NCBI GenBank assembly: GCA_029258495.1
Contig: JARHYV010000188.1
Location: 1-13,316, forward strand
Source of the DNA: Faecousia sp.
GTDB taxonomy: Bacteria; Bacillota; Clostridia; Oscillospirales; Oscillospiraceae
Length of the DNA: 13,316 nucleotides
Direction of reading: 5' to 3'
Of the stretch, positions 6,030-12,944 are shown in pieces; the stretch's first letter is position 1, and every line of letters starts with the position of its first letter. Both the position numbers and the translations under genes were made by a program. Under the pieces are notes generated by a model. The model had not been told where the DNA came from. It was given only the letters and a program-made list of their open reading frames with translations, and did no database searches.

Positions 6030-7030
6030 ATTTACAAAAGAAATCTGCCGGCAGAGCAGCTGCTGCGTTCACGGTGGTGTCGGTGGGCTTGGTGGTGCTG
6101 TTTTTCCTGTCGGTCAATCTGGGCAGCATTCAGCTTTCACCGGCGCAGCTCCTTCGGGGACTGTTTGTGGAATATGACCCGGATGTTGCTACGGTTTACG
6201 ACCTGCGTTTCCCACGGATCCTCATTTCCGTGATGGCAGGCGCATCCCTTGCAGTGGCAGGGGCGCTGTTTCAGGCTGTCCTCAAGAACCCTCTGGCTGA
6301 TCCCGGGCTGCTGGGGATCTCCAGCGGTGCAGGCTTTGCAGCCGTTCTGGCGGCGAGCGTGTTTCCTCAGCTGTATTTTATGACACCGCTGTTCAGCTTT
6401 CTGGGCGGTCTTCTGGTGTTCGGGCTTGTTTACAGTCTGGCATGGAAAGGGTCGCTTTCCCCTTTACGGATCATCTTGATGGGCATTGCCATGCAGGCAC
6501 TGTTTTCCGGTTTTTCCGAGGCAATCAATTCCATGAGCGGCGGAAATCTGTCGGGGGTCGCCTCCATTGTAGAGGGCAATATCACCATGAAGACATGGAA
6601 GGATGTGCATCTGCTGTTCGGTGTGTCGTCGGTGGGGCTGATCCTTGCGCTGCTGTGTGCCAGATGGTGCAACCTCTGTGGTCTGGAGGATAAGACCGTC
6701 CGGGGCTTAGGCGTGAACATCGACAAGGTGCGCTTTGCGGTGAGTGTGACGGCAGTGTTCCTTGTGGGCGGCTGCACCGCCATCGTCGGGCCTGTGAGCT
6801 TTATCGGGCTGCTGATCCCCCATATCGGCAGGATCTTTGTAGGCAGCGAGCACAAGCTGCTGATCCCCTTCAGCGCCCTCTCCGGCGGGCTGCTGTTCCT
6901 TCTGGCAGACACGCTGGGGCGCACGCTGATCCGTCCGTACGAGATGAATGCATCCGTGATCCTGTCGGTGGTGGGCGGGATCGCCTTTGTGGTGCTGCTG
7001 AGAAAGAGTGGTGGGATCTATGGAAAATAA
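6026..7030 (+). CDS. Heme/iron ABC transporter permease (FecCD/BtuC family)
   Basis: This 334-residue, very hydrophobic protein has the usual length and about ten helices of the FecCD family. Family motifs are visible: LRFPRILISVMAGASLAVAGA (60-80), NPLADPGLLGISSGAGF (88-104), GLGVN (227-231), and GPVSFIGLLIPHIGRIFVG (255-273), which includes the cytoplasmic helix that contacts the ATPase. The C-terminal YEMNASVILSVVGGIAFVVLL (305-325) departs from the vitamin B12-type sequence and fits the heme branch (IsdF/HtsB). It should form the homodimeric channel that takes heme from the IsdE-like lipoprotein. The start overlaps the lipoprotein stop as ATGA and has AGGAGG (6014-6019) 6 bases upstream. 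The 3' end overlaps the ATPase gene by 11 bases. Confidence 0.9.
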   Translation: MNLQKKSAGRAAAAFTVVSVGLVVLFFLSVNLGSIQLSPAQLLRGLFVEYDPDVATVYDLRFPRILISVMAGASLAVAGALFQAVLKNPLADPGLLGISSGAGFAAVLAASVFPQLYFMTPLFSFLGGLLVFGLVYSLAWKGSLSPLRIILMGIAMQALFSGFSEAINSMSGGNLSGVASIVEGNITMKTWKDVHLLFGVSSVGLILALLCARWCNLCGLEDKTVRGLGVNIDKVRFAVSVTAVFLVGGCTAIVGPVSFIGLLIPHIGRIFVGSEHKLLIPFSALSGGLLFLLADTLGRTLIRPYEMNASVILSVVGGIAFVVLLRKSGGIYGK

Positions 7031-7805
7031 CAACAGCTGCTTTGATATCCGGGATCTGTCCTTTGCCTATGAGAACAAGCCCGTGCTGAACCATCTGAAC
7101 ATCTCCATCCCTCGGGGGAAGATCACCACCCTCATCGGCCCCAACGGATGCGGAAAATCCACGCTGTTTCAGCTGCTGACCAAGAACCTGACTCCCACAG
7201 GAGGGGAGATCCGCTTTGGCAGTGTGCCGCTTGAGCAGCTGAGCCTGAAGGATTTTGCCCGAAGGGTCGCCATCGTCCACCAGAACAACACGGCTCCCGG
7301 GGATCTCACCGTGGAGCGTCTGGTGGAATACGGAAGGATCCCCTATACCAAGATGGGGCGCTCGCCATCCGGCCCGGAGGATCAGAGGCTGATCGAACGG
7401 GCGATGAAGATCACCGGTATCACAGGGCTGCGCAGCCGCAGCATCCAGAACCTTTCCGGCGGTCAGCGGCAGCGGGTCTGGATCGCAATGGCTCTGGCTC
7501 AGGGAACCAAGGTGCTGCTGCTGGACGAGCCGACCACCTATCTGGATGTGCGCTATCAGCTCCAGATCCTGCATCTGGTGCGGATGCTCAACCGCAAATG
7601 CGGCATCACCATTGTGATGGTTCTGCACGACATGAACCAGACCATTGAATACAGCGACGAGATCATCGCCCTGAACAGCAGCGGCAGCGTGGTGGCGCAG
7701 GGTGACCCCAAAAAAGTCGTCACCGGTCAGATGCTGGAGCAGGTCTACGGGGTGCATCTGGATGTCATCGACCATGCAGATCACAAGATCGTCATGAACT
7801 TCTGA
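7020..7805 (+). CDS. Heme/iron ABC transporter ATP-binding protein (FepC/BtuD-like)
   Basis: The 261-residue ATPase has every catalytic element: Walker A GPNGCGKST (40-48), Q-loop Gln88 (VHQNN), signature LSGGQRQRV (145-153), Walker B KVLLLDEP (164-171), D-loop YLD (174-176) and switch His203 (VLHDMNQ). The segment YGRIPYTKMGR is typical of iron-complex importers of this branch. It should energise the permease encoded just upstream. The ATG at 7020 is taken as the start, with GGTGGGA just upstream as a weak ribosome site. A GTG at 7008 in the same frame is the alternative, with no better site. The gene overlaps the permease gene by 11 bases and is the last of the operon, with a strong terminator 35 bases after its stop. 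Confidence 0.92.
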   Translation: MENNNSCFDIRDLSFAYENKPVLNHLNISIPRGKITTLIGPNGCGKSTLFQLLTKNLTPTGGEIRFGSVPLEQLSLKDFARRVAIVHQNNTAPGDLTVERLVEYGRIPYTKMGRSPSGPEDQRLIERAMKITGITGLRSRSIQNLSGGQRQRVWIAMALAQGTKVLLLDEPTTYLDVRYQLQILHLVRMLNRKCGITIVMVLHDMNQTIEYSDEIIALNSSGSVVAQGDPKKVVTGQMLEQVYGVHLDVIDHADHKIVMNF

Positions 7806-7840
7806 GCATTCCGGCGACTTTAGACCCAACGAAAAAAGTT

Positions 7841-7892
7841 CTCCATCTGTCCCGTTTGTGGAAAATCAACACGGACAGATGGGGATTTTTTT
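7841..7892 (+). terminator. Rho-independent terminator of the heme operon
   Basis: A stem of ten perfect pairs, CCATCTGTCC (7843-7852) with GGACAGATGG (7873-7882), is extended by C-G and U-G pairs at the base. It closes a 20-base loop and is followed by seven T (7886-7892). Confidence 0.88.
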
Positions 7893-7921
7893 GAAAATTT
7901 TATCTTCTGAACCACGGATGA

Positions 7922-7948
7922 TTGTTACACTTTTGAAAAAAATATGAT
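7922..7948 (+). promoter_or_regulatory. Possible promoter of the YitT-family gene
   Basis: The AT-rich stretch after the operon terminator holds TATGAT (7943-7948), a good -10 box. TTGTTA (7922-7927) lies upstream, but the 15-base spacing is short; TTGAAA at 7933 is too close. The leader to the start codon at 8055 (about 100 bases) contains a small perfect hairpin CGATCA-CGA-TGATCG (8015-8029) followed by ATATTTTT. This could be an attenuator but is short. I see nothing else in 7893-8054. Confidence 0.4.
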
Positions 7949-8054
7949 AAACTATGAGTAAAAGATACACAAAGCTCCGGAAAACGGCAGTGTTTTGCCG
8001 GGAACGGCTTTGCCCGATCACGATGATCGATATTTTTACCCAGGAGGTTCCCAT

Positions 8055-8924
8055 ATGAATAAATTCAAAACAACCTGCAAAGAGATCGCCGTGGAAACCA
8101 TCGGCAGTTTCCTCATTGCCATTGGAATTTATAATTTTGCCGTGGCATCCAAATTCCCCATGACGGGCTTTTCGGGGATCTCGCTGATCCTTTATCGGCT
8201 GTTCGGCATGCCCATCGGCTTTACCACGGTGCTTTTGAATGTTCCCGTTGCGATCCTGTGCTACAAGCTGCTCGGACGAGGCTTTTTCCTGCGCTCGCTC
8301 CGGTGCATCCTGATCAGCTCGCTGATGGTGGACTATCTGGCACCGCTGCTGCCCATCTACAACGGCAGCCGACTGGTTTCGGCGATCTATACGGGTGTAC
8401 TGGGCGGCATCGGCTATGCCATGATCTATACCCAGAATTCCTCCACCGGAGGCACGGATTTCATCATCATGGCGGTGAAGGCACTGCGCCCGTACCTGTC
8501 CCTTGGAAAGATCGCTTTCATGTCGGATGTGGGCATCATTCTGTTCGGCGGCATCCTGTTCCATGATGTTGACGGCATCGTGTACGGCATGATCATCAAT
8601 TTCCTGTTTGCGATCATTGTGGACAAGATGATCTACGGCATGAATTCGGGAAAATGTGCGCTGATCGTCACCGATTACGGCACGGAGGTTGCCGATGCCA
8701 TTGACAAAGCCTGCGGTCGCGGCAGCACCATCCTGCACGGCTCCGGCGGCTTTCAGCAGGACAAGAAGGATGTGGTGCTCACTGCCTGCGACAATCAGCA
8801 GATGTATTATATTCAGCGGCATCTGAAGGAAGTGGATCCCAAGGCATTCACCATCATTCTGGAGTCCAACGAAGTCCACGGAGAGGGGTTCCATATGTTT
8901 GAGGTGGGAGATAAAAAGAAATGA
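8055..8924 (+). CDS. YitT family membrane protein
   Basis: The 289-residue product has five or six hydrophobic helices in residues 11-195, with the family's conserved segments: IGIYNFAVASKFPMTGFSG (23-41), PIGFTTVLLNVPVAIL (53-68) and the STGGTD motif (130-135). A soluble C-terminal domain (about 200-285, DUF2179 type) has GRGSTILHGSGGF and DPKAFTIILESNEVHGEGF. YitT proteins are common and often multi-copy in Firmicutes; their transported substrate, if any, is not established. The start at 8055 has AGGAGG (8042-8047) 7 bases upstream, which favours it over in-frame starts further upstream. It is separated from the heme operon by a terminator and appears to be a single-gene unit. No convincing terminator follows it. 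Confidence 0.92.
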   Translation: MNKFKTTCKEIAVETIGSFLIAIGIYNFAVASKFPMTGFSGISLILYRLFGMPIGFTTVLLNVPVAILCYKLLGRGFFLRSLRCILISSLMVDYLAPLLPIYNGSRLVSAIYTGVLGGIGYAMIYTQNSSTGGTDFIIMAVKALRPYLSLGKIAFMSDVGIILFGGILFHDVDGIVYGMIINFLFAIIVDKMIYGMNSGKCALIVTDYGTEVADAIDKACGRGSTILHGSGGFQQDKKDVVLTACDNQQMYYIQRHLKEVDPKAFTIILESNEVHGEGFHMFEVGDKKK

Positions 8925-8950
8925 CGGATGGGGCGCTCCCATAAAAAATA

Positions 8951-8979
8951 TTGCATCGTAACCCAGACTGTGCTAGTAT
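8951..8979 (+). promoter_or_regulatory. Promoter of the coiled-coil protein gene
   Basis: The -35 box TTGCAT (8951-8956) is followed by 17 bases and a -10 box TAGTAT (8974-8979), preceded by TGC, an extended -10 element. Transcription should start near 8986, giving a leader of about 140 bases before the start codon at 9125. Confidence 0.6.
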
Positions 8980-9020
8980 AGGGCATAATCAAGCTGCTGA
9001 AATGGCAGGTTATATCCAAT

Positions 9021-9079
9021 ATCCCCCTCAGAAAGAGCGTTTTGCGCCGTGCTGAGGTGCAATGTGTGCCGAAGGGGAT
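9021..9079 (+). promoter_or_regulatory. Possibly structured 5' leader RNA
   Basis: Within the leader, ATCCC (9021-9025) can pair with GGGAT (9075-9079). This encloses CCTCAG (9026-9031) paired with CTGAGG (9052-9057) around an AGCG/GCGC-rich loop, plus a weak GCA/TGC hairpin (9059-9069). The result is a branched fold some 45 bases before the start codon. I do not recognise a known riboswitch class. It could also be chance pairing in GC-rich DNA. Confidence 0.3.
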
Positions 9080-9124
9080 GGATGCAGAATTTCTCCACAG
9101 ATGTGGGCAAGGAGGACAAACGAT

Positions 9125-9538
9125 ATGTCAGATATGGACTTGAAGAAGATGAAACGCTCAGAGCTTTTGGAGATCCTCCTGCGCCAAAATCAGGAGATCG
9201 ACCGGCTGAAACTGGAGCTGGCTGAGGCAAGGCAGATGCTTGCTGACCGAAGGATCGAGATCGAGGAGTCCGGCTCCATTGCAGAGGCTGCCCTGAAACT
9301 CAGCGGGGTCTTTGATGCGGCGCAGGAGGCTTGCCGGCAGTATGTAGAGAACATTAAGGCGCGCAGCGAGCAGCAGGAGCGGCTGTGCAGGGAAATGGAG
9401 CAGCAGACCAAGGAAAAATGCGATGCCATGATCGCCGATGCCAAGCGTCAGGCGGATGAGCACTGGGCGCAGGCAGACAGCAAGATCCAACAGGTCATCG
9501 AGGAAACGGAAGGGCTGAAACGCCTGCTCGCCCGGTAA
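9125..9538 (+). CDS. Small coiled-coil protein, function unknown
   Basis: The 137-residue protein has no signal peptide or membrane helix. After MSDMDLKKMKRSELLEILL it is almost entirely charged helix with heptad-like spacing of Leu, Ile and Ala (about residues 17-60 and 70-135). It carries long Glu/Arg/Lys/Gln-rich stretches reminiscent of DivIVA-like or F-ATPase b-subunit stalk helices. The opening KKMKRSELLEILL followed by a coiled coil recurs in uncharacterised clostridial proteins I have seen, without assigned function. The start at 9125 has AAGGAGG (9109-9115) 9 bases upstream, better than a longer in-frame start at 9062. It has its own promoter and terminator, so it is monocistronic. 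A scaffold role in the cytoplasm is inference only. Confidence 0.8.
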   Translation: MSDMDLKKMKRSELLEILLRQNQEIDRLKLELAEARQMLADRRIEIEESGSIAEAALKLSGVFDAAQEACRQYVENIKARSEQQERLCREMEQQTKEKCDAMIADAKRQADEHWAQADSKIQQVIEETEGLKRLLAR

Positions 9539-9581
9539 ACAGTCCGCAGGCAGGACAATGCCTGTAAGCTTATAAAATCCG

Positions 9582-9611
9582 GAGCCGGTACGATTCTGTA
9601 CCGGCTCTTTT
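9582..9611 (+). terminator. Rho-independent terminator after the coiled-coil gene
   Basis: A perfect ten-base stem, GAGCCGGTAC (9582-9591) with GTACCGGCTC (9598-9607), closes a GATTCT loop and is followed by four T. A smaller hairpin, CAGGCA-N6-TGCCTG, lies just upstream at 9547-9564. Confidence 0.8.
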
Positions 9612-9615
9612 CGAA

Positions 9616-9644
9616 TGTACATTTTGCGCGGCATGTGCTACAAT
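9616..9644 (+). promoter_or_regulatory. Promoter of the LytTR/GHKL two-component genes
   Basis: The extended -10 element TGC-TACAAT (9636-9644) lies 17 bases after TGTACA (9616-9621), a four-of-six match to the -35 consensus. The expected start is near 9651, leaving a short leader of about 23 bases before the TTG start codon at 9674. Confidence 0.6.
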
Positions 9645-9673
9645 GGGAAAAAACCATGACAGGAGGGAGCGTA

Positions 9674-10366
9674 TTGCGGATCGCCATCTGTGACGACAGC
9701 GCACACGACAGCCAATTCATACAGGAGCTGGTCACTCAATGGGCGCACAGCAGGGAGGTGCCTGTGCAAACCATGTGCTTTTCCTCAGCCGAGCGGTTCC
9801 TGTTTCATTATGCACAGGACAAGGGCTTTGATCTGCTGCTTTTGGATGTGGAGATGGGGGTCATGGACGGCGTGACCATGGCAAAGCGCATCCGCAGGGA
9901 GGATCAGGCGGTGCAGATCATCTTTATCACCGGCTATTCCGATTACATTGCAGAAGGCTATGAGGTGGCAGCCCTTCACTATCTGATGAAACCGGTCAGC
10001 GGCGAAAAATTATTCCGGGCTCTGGACAGGGCACTGGAGAAACAGCGGCAGGACGAACGCTGCCTGAATTTGGAGCTGTCCGGCGAGATGGTGCGCATCC
10101 CTTTTTACGAGATCCGCTATTTGGATGTATCCAAGAACTATGTGACCGTCCATGCAGGCAGCGATCACTGCATCAAGCGTTCTCTGGGGGAACTGGAAAA
10201 GACACTGGATGAACGCTTTTTTCGGGCAGGCAGATCGCTGATCCTGAATTTGAAGTATATCCGCCGGGTCACAAAAACGCAGGTGCATCTCTCCGACGGC
10301 ACGGTGCTGGCGCTGCCGAGAGGTGCCTATGAGCCGCTGAACCGGGCGATCATCCTGCATACATAA
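9674..10366 (+). CDS. LytTR-family response regulator
   Basis: The product has 230 residues. An N-terminal receiver domain (1-118) has the acidic pair Asp7-Asp8 (AICDD), phosphoacceptor Asp58 (LLLLDVEMGVMDG), Thr86 (FITGYSD) and Lys106 (YLMKPVSG). A C-terminal LytTR DNA-binding domain (about 130-228) has IRYLDVSKNYVTVH, FFRAGRSLILNLKYIRRV and the closing LPRGAYEPLNRAI. It should bind paired direct repeats and activate or repress nearby genes when phosphorylated by the kinase encoded 12 bases downstream. The start is TTG at 9674, placed 6 bases after AGGAGGG (9661-9667), and gives the canonical MRIAICDD opening. A longer reading from 9635 runs through the predicted promoter and is rejected. 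Confidence 0.93.
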   Translation: MRIAICDDSAHDSQFIQELVTQWAHSREVPVQTMCFSSAERFLFHYAQDKGFDLLLLDVEMGVMDGVTMAKRIRREDQAVQIIFITGYSDYIAEGYEVAALHYLMKPVSGEKLFRALDRALEKQRQDERCLNLELSGEMVRIPFYEIRYLDVSKNYVTVHAGSDHCIKRSLGELEKTLDERFFRAGRSLILNLKYIRRVTKTQVHLSDGTVLALPRGAYEPLNRAIILHT

Positions 10367-10378
10367 GGGGAGAGGAAT

Positions 10379-11041
10379 ATGGGGCTGTTTTCAAAACTCA
10401 TCGACAAGCGGATCGCCGATTATCAGCGGGAGCTGATCGAGACCCACTATCAGGAGGTGGAAAATATGTACCGCCAGATCCGGGGATGGCGGCACGACTA
10501 CCGCAACCACATCCAGACCATGAAGGTTCTGGCGGCAAACGGGGATCTGGAGGGGCTGAGAGGGTATCTTGACGAACTGGATACGGACCTCAGCACCGTG
10601 GATACCGTGGTAAAGACCGGAAATTCCATGGCGGATGCCATCCTGAACAGCAAGATCTCCCTTGCCAAGGCAAAGCAGATCCCGGTTCATGTGGATGCCC
10701 GCATTCCGGTGCAGCTGAAAATGTCGGAGCTGGATCTGTGCTGCATCCTCGGCAACCTGTTTGACAATGCCATCGAGGCAAGCCTTGCCCTCCCTCAGGA
10801 GCAGCGGCTGATCCGGGTGTATATGGACATGAAGAACACCCAGCTTTATATCTCCTTCACCAATTTCACAGCCGCGAAAAAGCTGAAAAAAACAGGGGGC
10901 AGATACCTTTCTGCCAAGGGGGACGGACATGGCTTTGGCTTGGTGCGGATCGACAACATTGTAAAGCGTCTGGATGGTTACCTCAGCCGGAACTCCGAGG
11001 ACGGGGCATTCACCACGGAGATCCTGATCCCGCAGGTGTAG
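10379..11041 (+). CDS. GHKL-type sensor histidine kinase lacking a membrane sensor domain
   Basis: The 220-residue protein resembles the catalytic half of AgrC/VirS-type kinases. Its features are a coiled N terminus, phosphoacceptor His39 in RHDYRNH (38-44), N-box LGNLFDNAIEAS (124-135) and G-box GDGHGFGLVRI (181-191). Typical members have 400 or more residues with five to seven membrane helices before the His motif; here only about 35 residues precede it and none is a membrane helix. It must therefore be soluble or recruited by a partner. The ATG at 10379 has GAGAGGA just upstream and lies 12 bases after the regulator's stop, so the two are co-transcribed and almost certainly partners. The lost sensor may be replaced by the adjacent ABC exporter acting as signal input, an idea from bacitracin-type modules, not shown here. 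Confidence 0.9.
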   Translation: MGLFSKLIDKRIADYQRELIETHYQEVENMYRQIRGWRHDYRNHIQTMKVLAANGDLEGLRGYLDELDTDLSTVDTVVKTGNSMADAILNSKISLAKAKQIPVHVDARIPVQLKMSELDLCCILGNLFDNAIEASLALPQEQRLIRVYMDMKNTQLYISFTNFTAAKKLKKTGGRYLSAKGDGHGFGLVRIDNIVKRLDGYLSRNSEDGAFTTEILIPQV

Positions 11042-11045
11042 CGCT

Positions 11046-11079
11046 GCAATTCATCCCCTGAAATATGCAATTCGTCCCC
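11046..11079 (+). promoter_or_regulatory. Tandem direct repeats, probable LytTR regulator binding site
   Basis: GCAATTCATCCCC (11046-11058) is repeated as GCAATTCGTCCCC (11067-11079), with one mismatch in 13 and a 21-bp period (two helical turns). LytTR proteins such as AgrA bind two direct repeats about 21 bp apart on one face of DNA. The site lies between the two-component genes and the ABC exporter, just upstream of a possible -10 box. It is therefore likely where the regulator controls the exporter. The second repeat overlaps the left arm of the terminator. Confidence 0.6.
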
Positions 11080-11102
11080 AAAATGGTTTGGGGACGTTTT
11101 TT
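11073..11102 (+). terminator. Rho-independent terminator after the kinase gene
   Basis: A perfect ten-base stem, CGTCCCCAAA (11073-11082) with TTTGGGGACG (11087-11096), closes loop AATGG less one base (ATGG) and is followed by six T (11097-11102). It separates the two-component genes from the exporter genes, implying a separate promoter for the exporter. Confidence 0.85.
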
Positions 11103-11112
11103 GTGGTAGAGT
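11084..11112 (+). promoter_or_regulatory. Possible activator-dependent promoter of the ABC exporter
   Basis: TAGAGT (11107-11112), preceded by TGG, could be an extended -10 box. The position 17 bases upstream (TGGTTT, 11084-11089) is a poor -35 and lies inside the terminator hairpin. A weak -35 with direct repeats directly upstream is what an activated LytTR promoter looks like. The start would be near 11119, leaving only a very short leader before the ribosome site. Confidence 0.35.
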
Positions 11113-11132
11113 GGTGACAAGAGGTGAGGTAT

Positions 11133-12944
11133 ATGAAACAAAGGGAAAAACCAAAATACACCATGGCGCGGGTGCTGCGCTATATGCTGGGGCAGGCATG
11201 GCGGTATCACAAAAGCGTCATTTTTCTGGGACTGGGCTTTGCAGGATTACTGGTGATCCAGAATCTGGCGCAGCTGTGGGTCACGCCTTCGGTGCTGAAG
11301 ATCGTGGAGACCCATGGCTCCCTGGGGAGCCTGTTTGCGGTCATCGGGATATTCACCGCCGTGCTGCTGTTTCTCAGCGGACTGCGGGAGTATGCCGAGC
11401 ATAACATGCTGTTTGGCAGGATACAGGTGCGTTTTCACATCGGCAGGGCCTTGAACCAGAAGGCCTGCACCACATCCTATCCAAACACCCAAGACCCGGA
11501 GATCAAGAAGCTTTTTGACCGGGCCAGTCAGACAGGCTTCAGCAATGACGAGCCTCAGGAGCATATTTTCATCACGATGCAGGAGCTTGTGGAGAATCTG
11601 GCCGGATTTGCGGTGTATCTGTGTCTGCTGTCAGGGCTGCACCCGGGGCTGCTTGCGGTCATCGTGGTCACGTCGGTGATGAGCTTTCTGATCAATCTGC
11701 GGTGCAGCAACTGGCGGTTTTTGCATCGAAACGAATTTGACACGCACAACTCAAAAATCAGCTATTTCCGCAGGGTCATGGAGTCACCCTCCATGGCAAA
11801 GGACATTCGGATCTTTGGTCTGACACCGTGGCTGAAGGAGCTGCGGCAGAAGGCCTGCGATGCCTATGACCTGATGTTTGAAAAGCGGGACCGGATGGTG
11901 TTCTGGACGGCGGTGGCAGATCTTGTGCTTGCCTTCCTGCGAAACGGACTGGCATATCTGTATCTGATCCGGCTGCTGCTGACTACGGGAATGCCCGTGT
12001 CGGATTTTCTGCTGTATTTCACGGCATTCAGCGGCTTTTCAGACTGGGTCACGGGAATCCTGCGCACCTACAACGATCTGCGTCGGGAGGCTCTGGAGCT
12101 GACTGCGGTACTGGAATATCTCAATCTGCCGGAGCCCTTCCGGTTTGAGGGAGGCACACCGATTCCTGAGGCCGAAAGCTATGAATTAAAGGCAGAGGAT
12201 GTGACCTTCCGGTATCCCGGGGCCGAAAAGAATCTGTTTGAACATCTGAGCCTGACCATCCGTCCCGGGGAAAAATTGGCCGTCGTGGGACTGAACGGCG
12301 CAGGCAAGACCACCTTGGTGCGGCTGCTCTGCGGACTGTATGACCCGGACGAGGGGCGTGTGACCCTGAACGGTCAGGACATCCGGCGATTTGACAGGCG
12401 GGAATACTACAAGCTGTTTTCTGCGGTATTTCAGGATTTTTCCATGCCGGATCTGACGGTTGCCGAGACGGTGGCTCAGGACTATGAGGGAATCAATCTG
12501 CAAAGGGTGGAAGCCTGCCTTGAAAAGGCGGGGCTGACGAAAACGGTGGAAAAGCTGCCCAAGGGTCTGGACACCCATCTGGGAAAGGAGATCTTTCTGG
12601 ACGGAGTGCATCTTTCCGGCGGCCAGACCCAGCGCATGATGCTGGCAAGGGCCCTGTATAAAAACGGACCGATCCTGATTCTGGACGAACCCACCGCCGC
12701 ACTGGACCCTCTGGCAGAGCATGACATCTACCAAAAGTACAGCCGGATGACTCAGGGGAAAAGCTCCGTTTTCATTTCCCACCGTCTGGCCTCAACCAGA
12801 TTCTGCGACCGGATCTTATTTATAGAGGATGGCAGGATCAGCGAGGAGGGGACCCATGAGCAGCTTCTGGCGCAAAACGGAGGCTATGCAAGGCTGTTTG
12901 AGGTTCAGGCCAGATATTACCAAGAGGGGAGGGAGTTTGCATGA
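11133..12944 (+). CDS. ABC exporter half-transporter, fused membrane and ATPase domains
   Basis: The 603-residue protein has the length and layout of MsbA/LmrA-like half-transporters. Hydrophobic segments fall at about residues 28-50, 65-84, 156-190 and 256-310, with the ATPase domain at about 352-600. ATPase elements are complete: Walker A GLNGAGKTT (386-394), Q-loop Gln434 (VFQDFSM), signature LSGGQ (494-498), Walker B ILILDEP (514-520) and switch His550 (FISHRLAS). The start is ATG 11133 with GAGGTGA 5 bases upstream; a GTG at 11124 would overlap that site. The stop overlaps the start of a second half-transporter (ATGA), so the pair probably forms a heterodimer. Substrate is unknown; peptides, lipids or drugs are all possible. 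The neighbouring LytTR/GHKL genes and the direct repeats upstream suggest signal-dependent expression. Confidence 0.92.
   Translation: MKQREKPKYTMARVLRYMLGQAWRYHKSVIFLGLGFAGLLVIQNLAQLWVTPSVLKIVETHGSLGSLFAVIGIFTAVLLFLSGLREYAEHNMLFGRIQVRFHIGRALNQKACTTSYPNTQDPEIKKLFDRASQTGFSNDEPQEHIFITMQELVENLAGFAVYLCLLSGLHPGLLAVIVVTSVMSFLINLRCSNWRFLHRNEFDTHNSKISYFRRVMESPSMAKDIRIFGLTPWLKELRQKACDAYDLMFEKRDRMVFWTAVADLVLAFLRNGLAYLYLIRLLLTTGMPVSDFLLYFTAFSGFSDWVTGILRTYNDLRREALELTAVLEYLNLPEPFRFEGGTPIPEAESYELKAEDVTFRYPGAEKNLFEHLSLTIRPGEKLAVVGLNGAGKTTLVRLLCGLYDPDEGRVTLNGQDIRRFDRREYYKLFSAVFQDFSMPDLTVAETVAQDYEGINLQRVEACLEKAGLTKTVEKLPKGLDTHLGKEIFLDGVHLSGGQTQRMMLARALYKNGPILILDEPTAALDPLAEHDIYQKYSRMTQGKSSVFISHRLASTRFCDRILFIEDGRISEEGTHEQLLAQNGGYARLFEVQARYYQEGREFA

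Noticed and set aside
5118..7805. Cobalamin (BtuFCD) or siderophore importer as the identity of the ABC genes
   Set aside because: The lipoprotein's Met and His placement and the neighbouring NEAT-like and Shp-like genes fit heme better. Motifs such as IWKHFSAVQNDQVYDL are those of IsdE-type proteins.
7866..8942. Long minus-strand open frame (358 codons) over the YitT gene
   Set aside because: Histidine- and glutamine-rich antisense translation with no domain. The plus-strand frame has clear YitT motifs and a strong ribosome site.
8929..8945. ATGGG-GCGCT-CCCAT palindrome after the YitT gene as terminator
   Set aside because: The stem has five pairs and is followed by A-rich, not T-rich, DNA on the + strand. 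Too weak to call.
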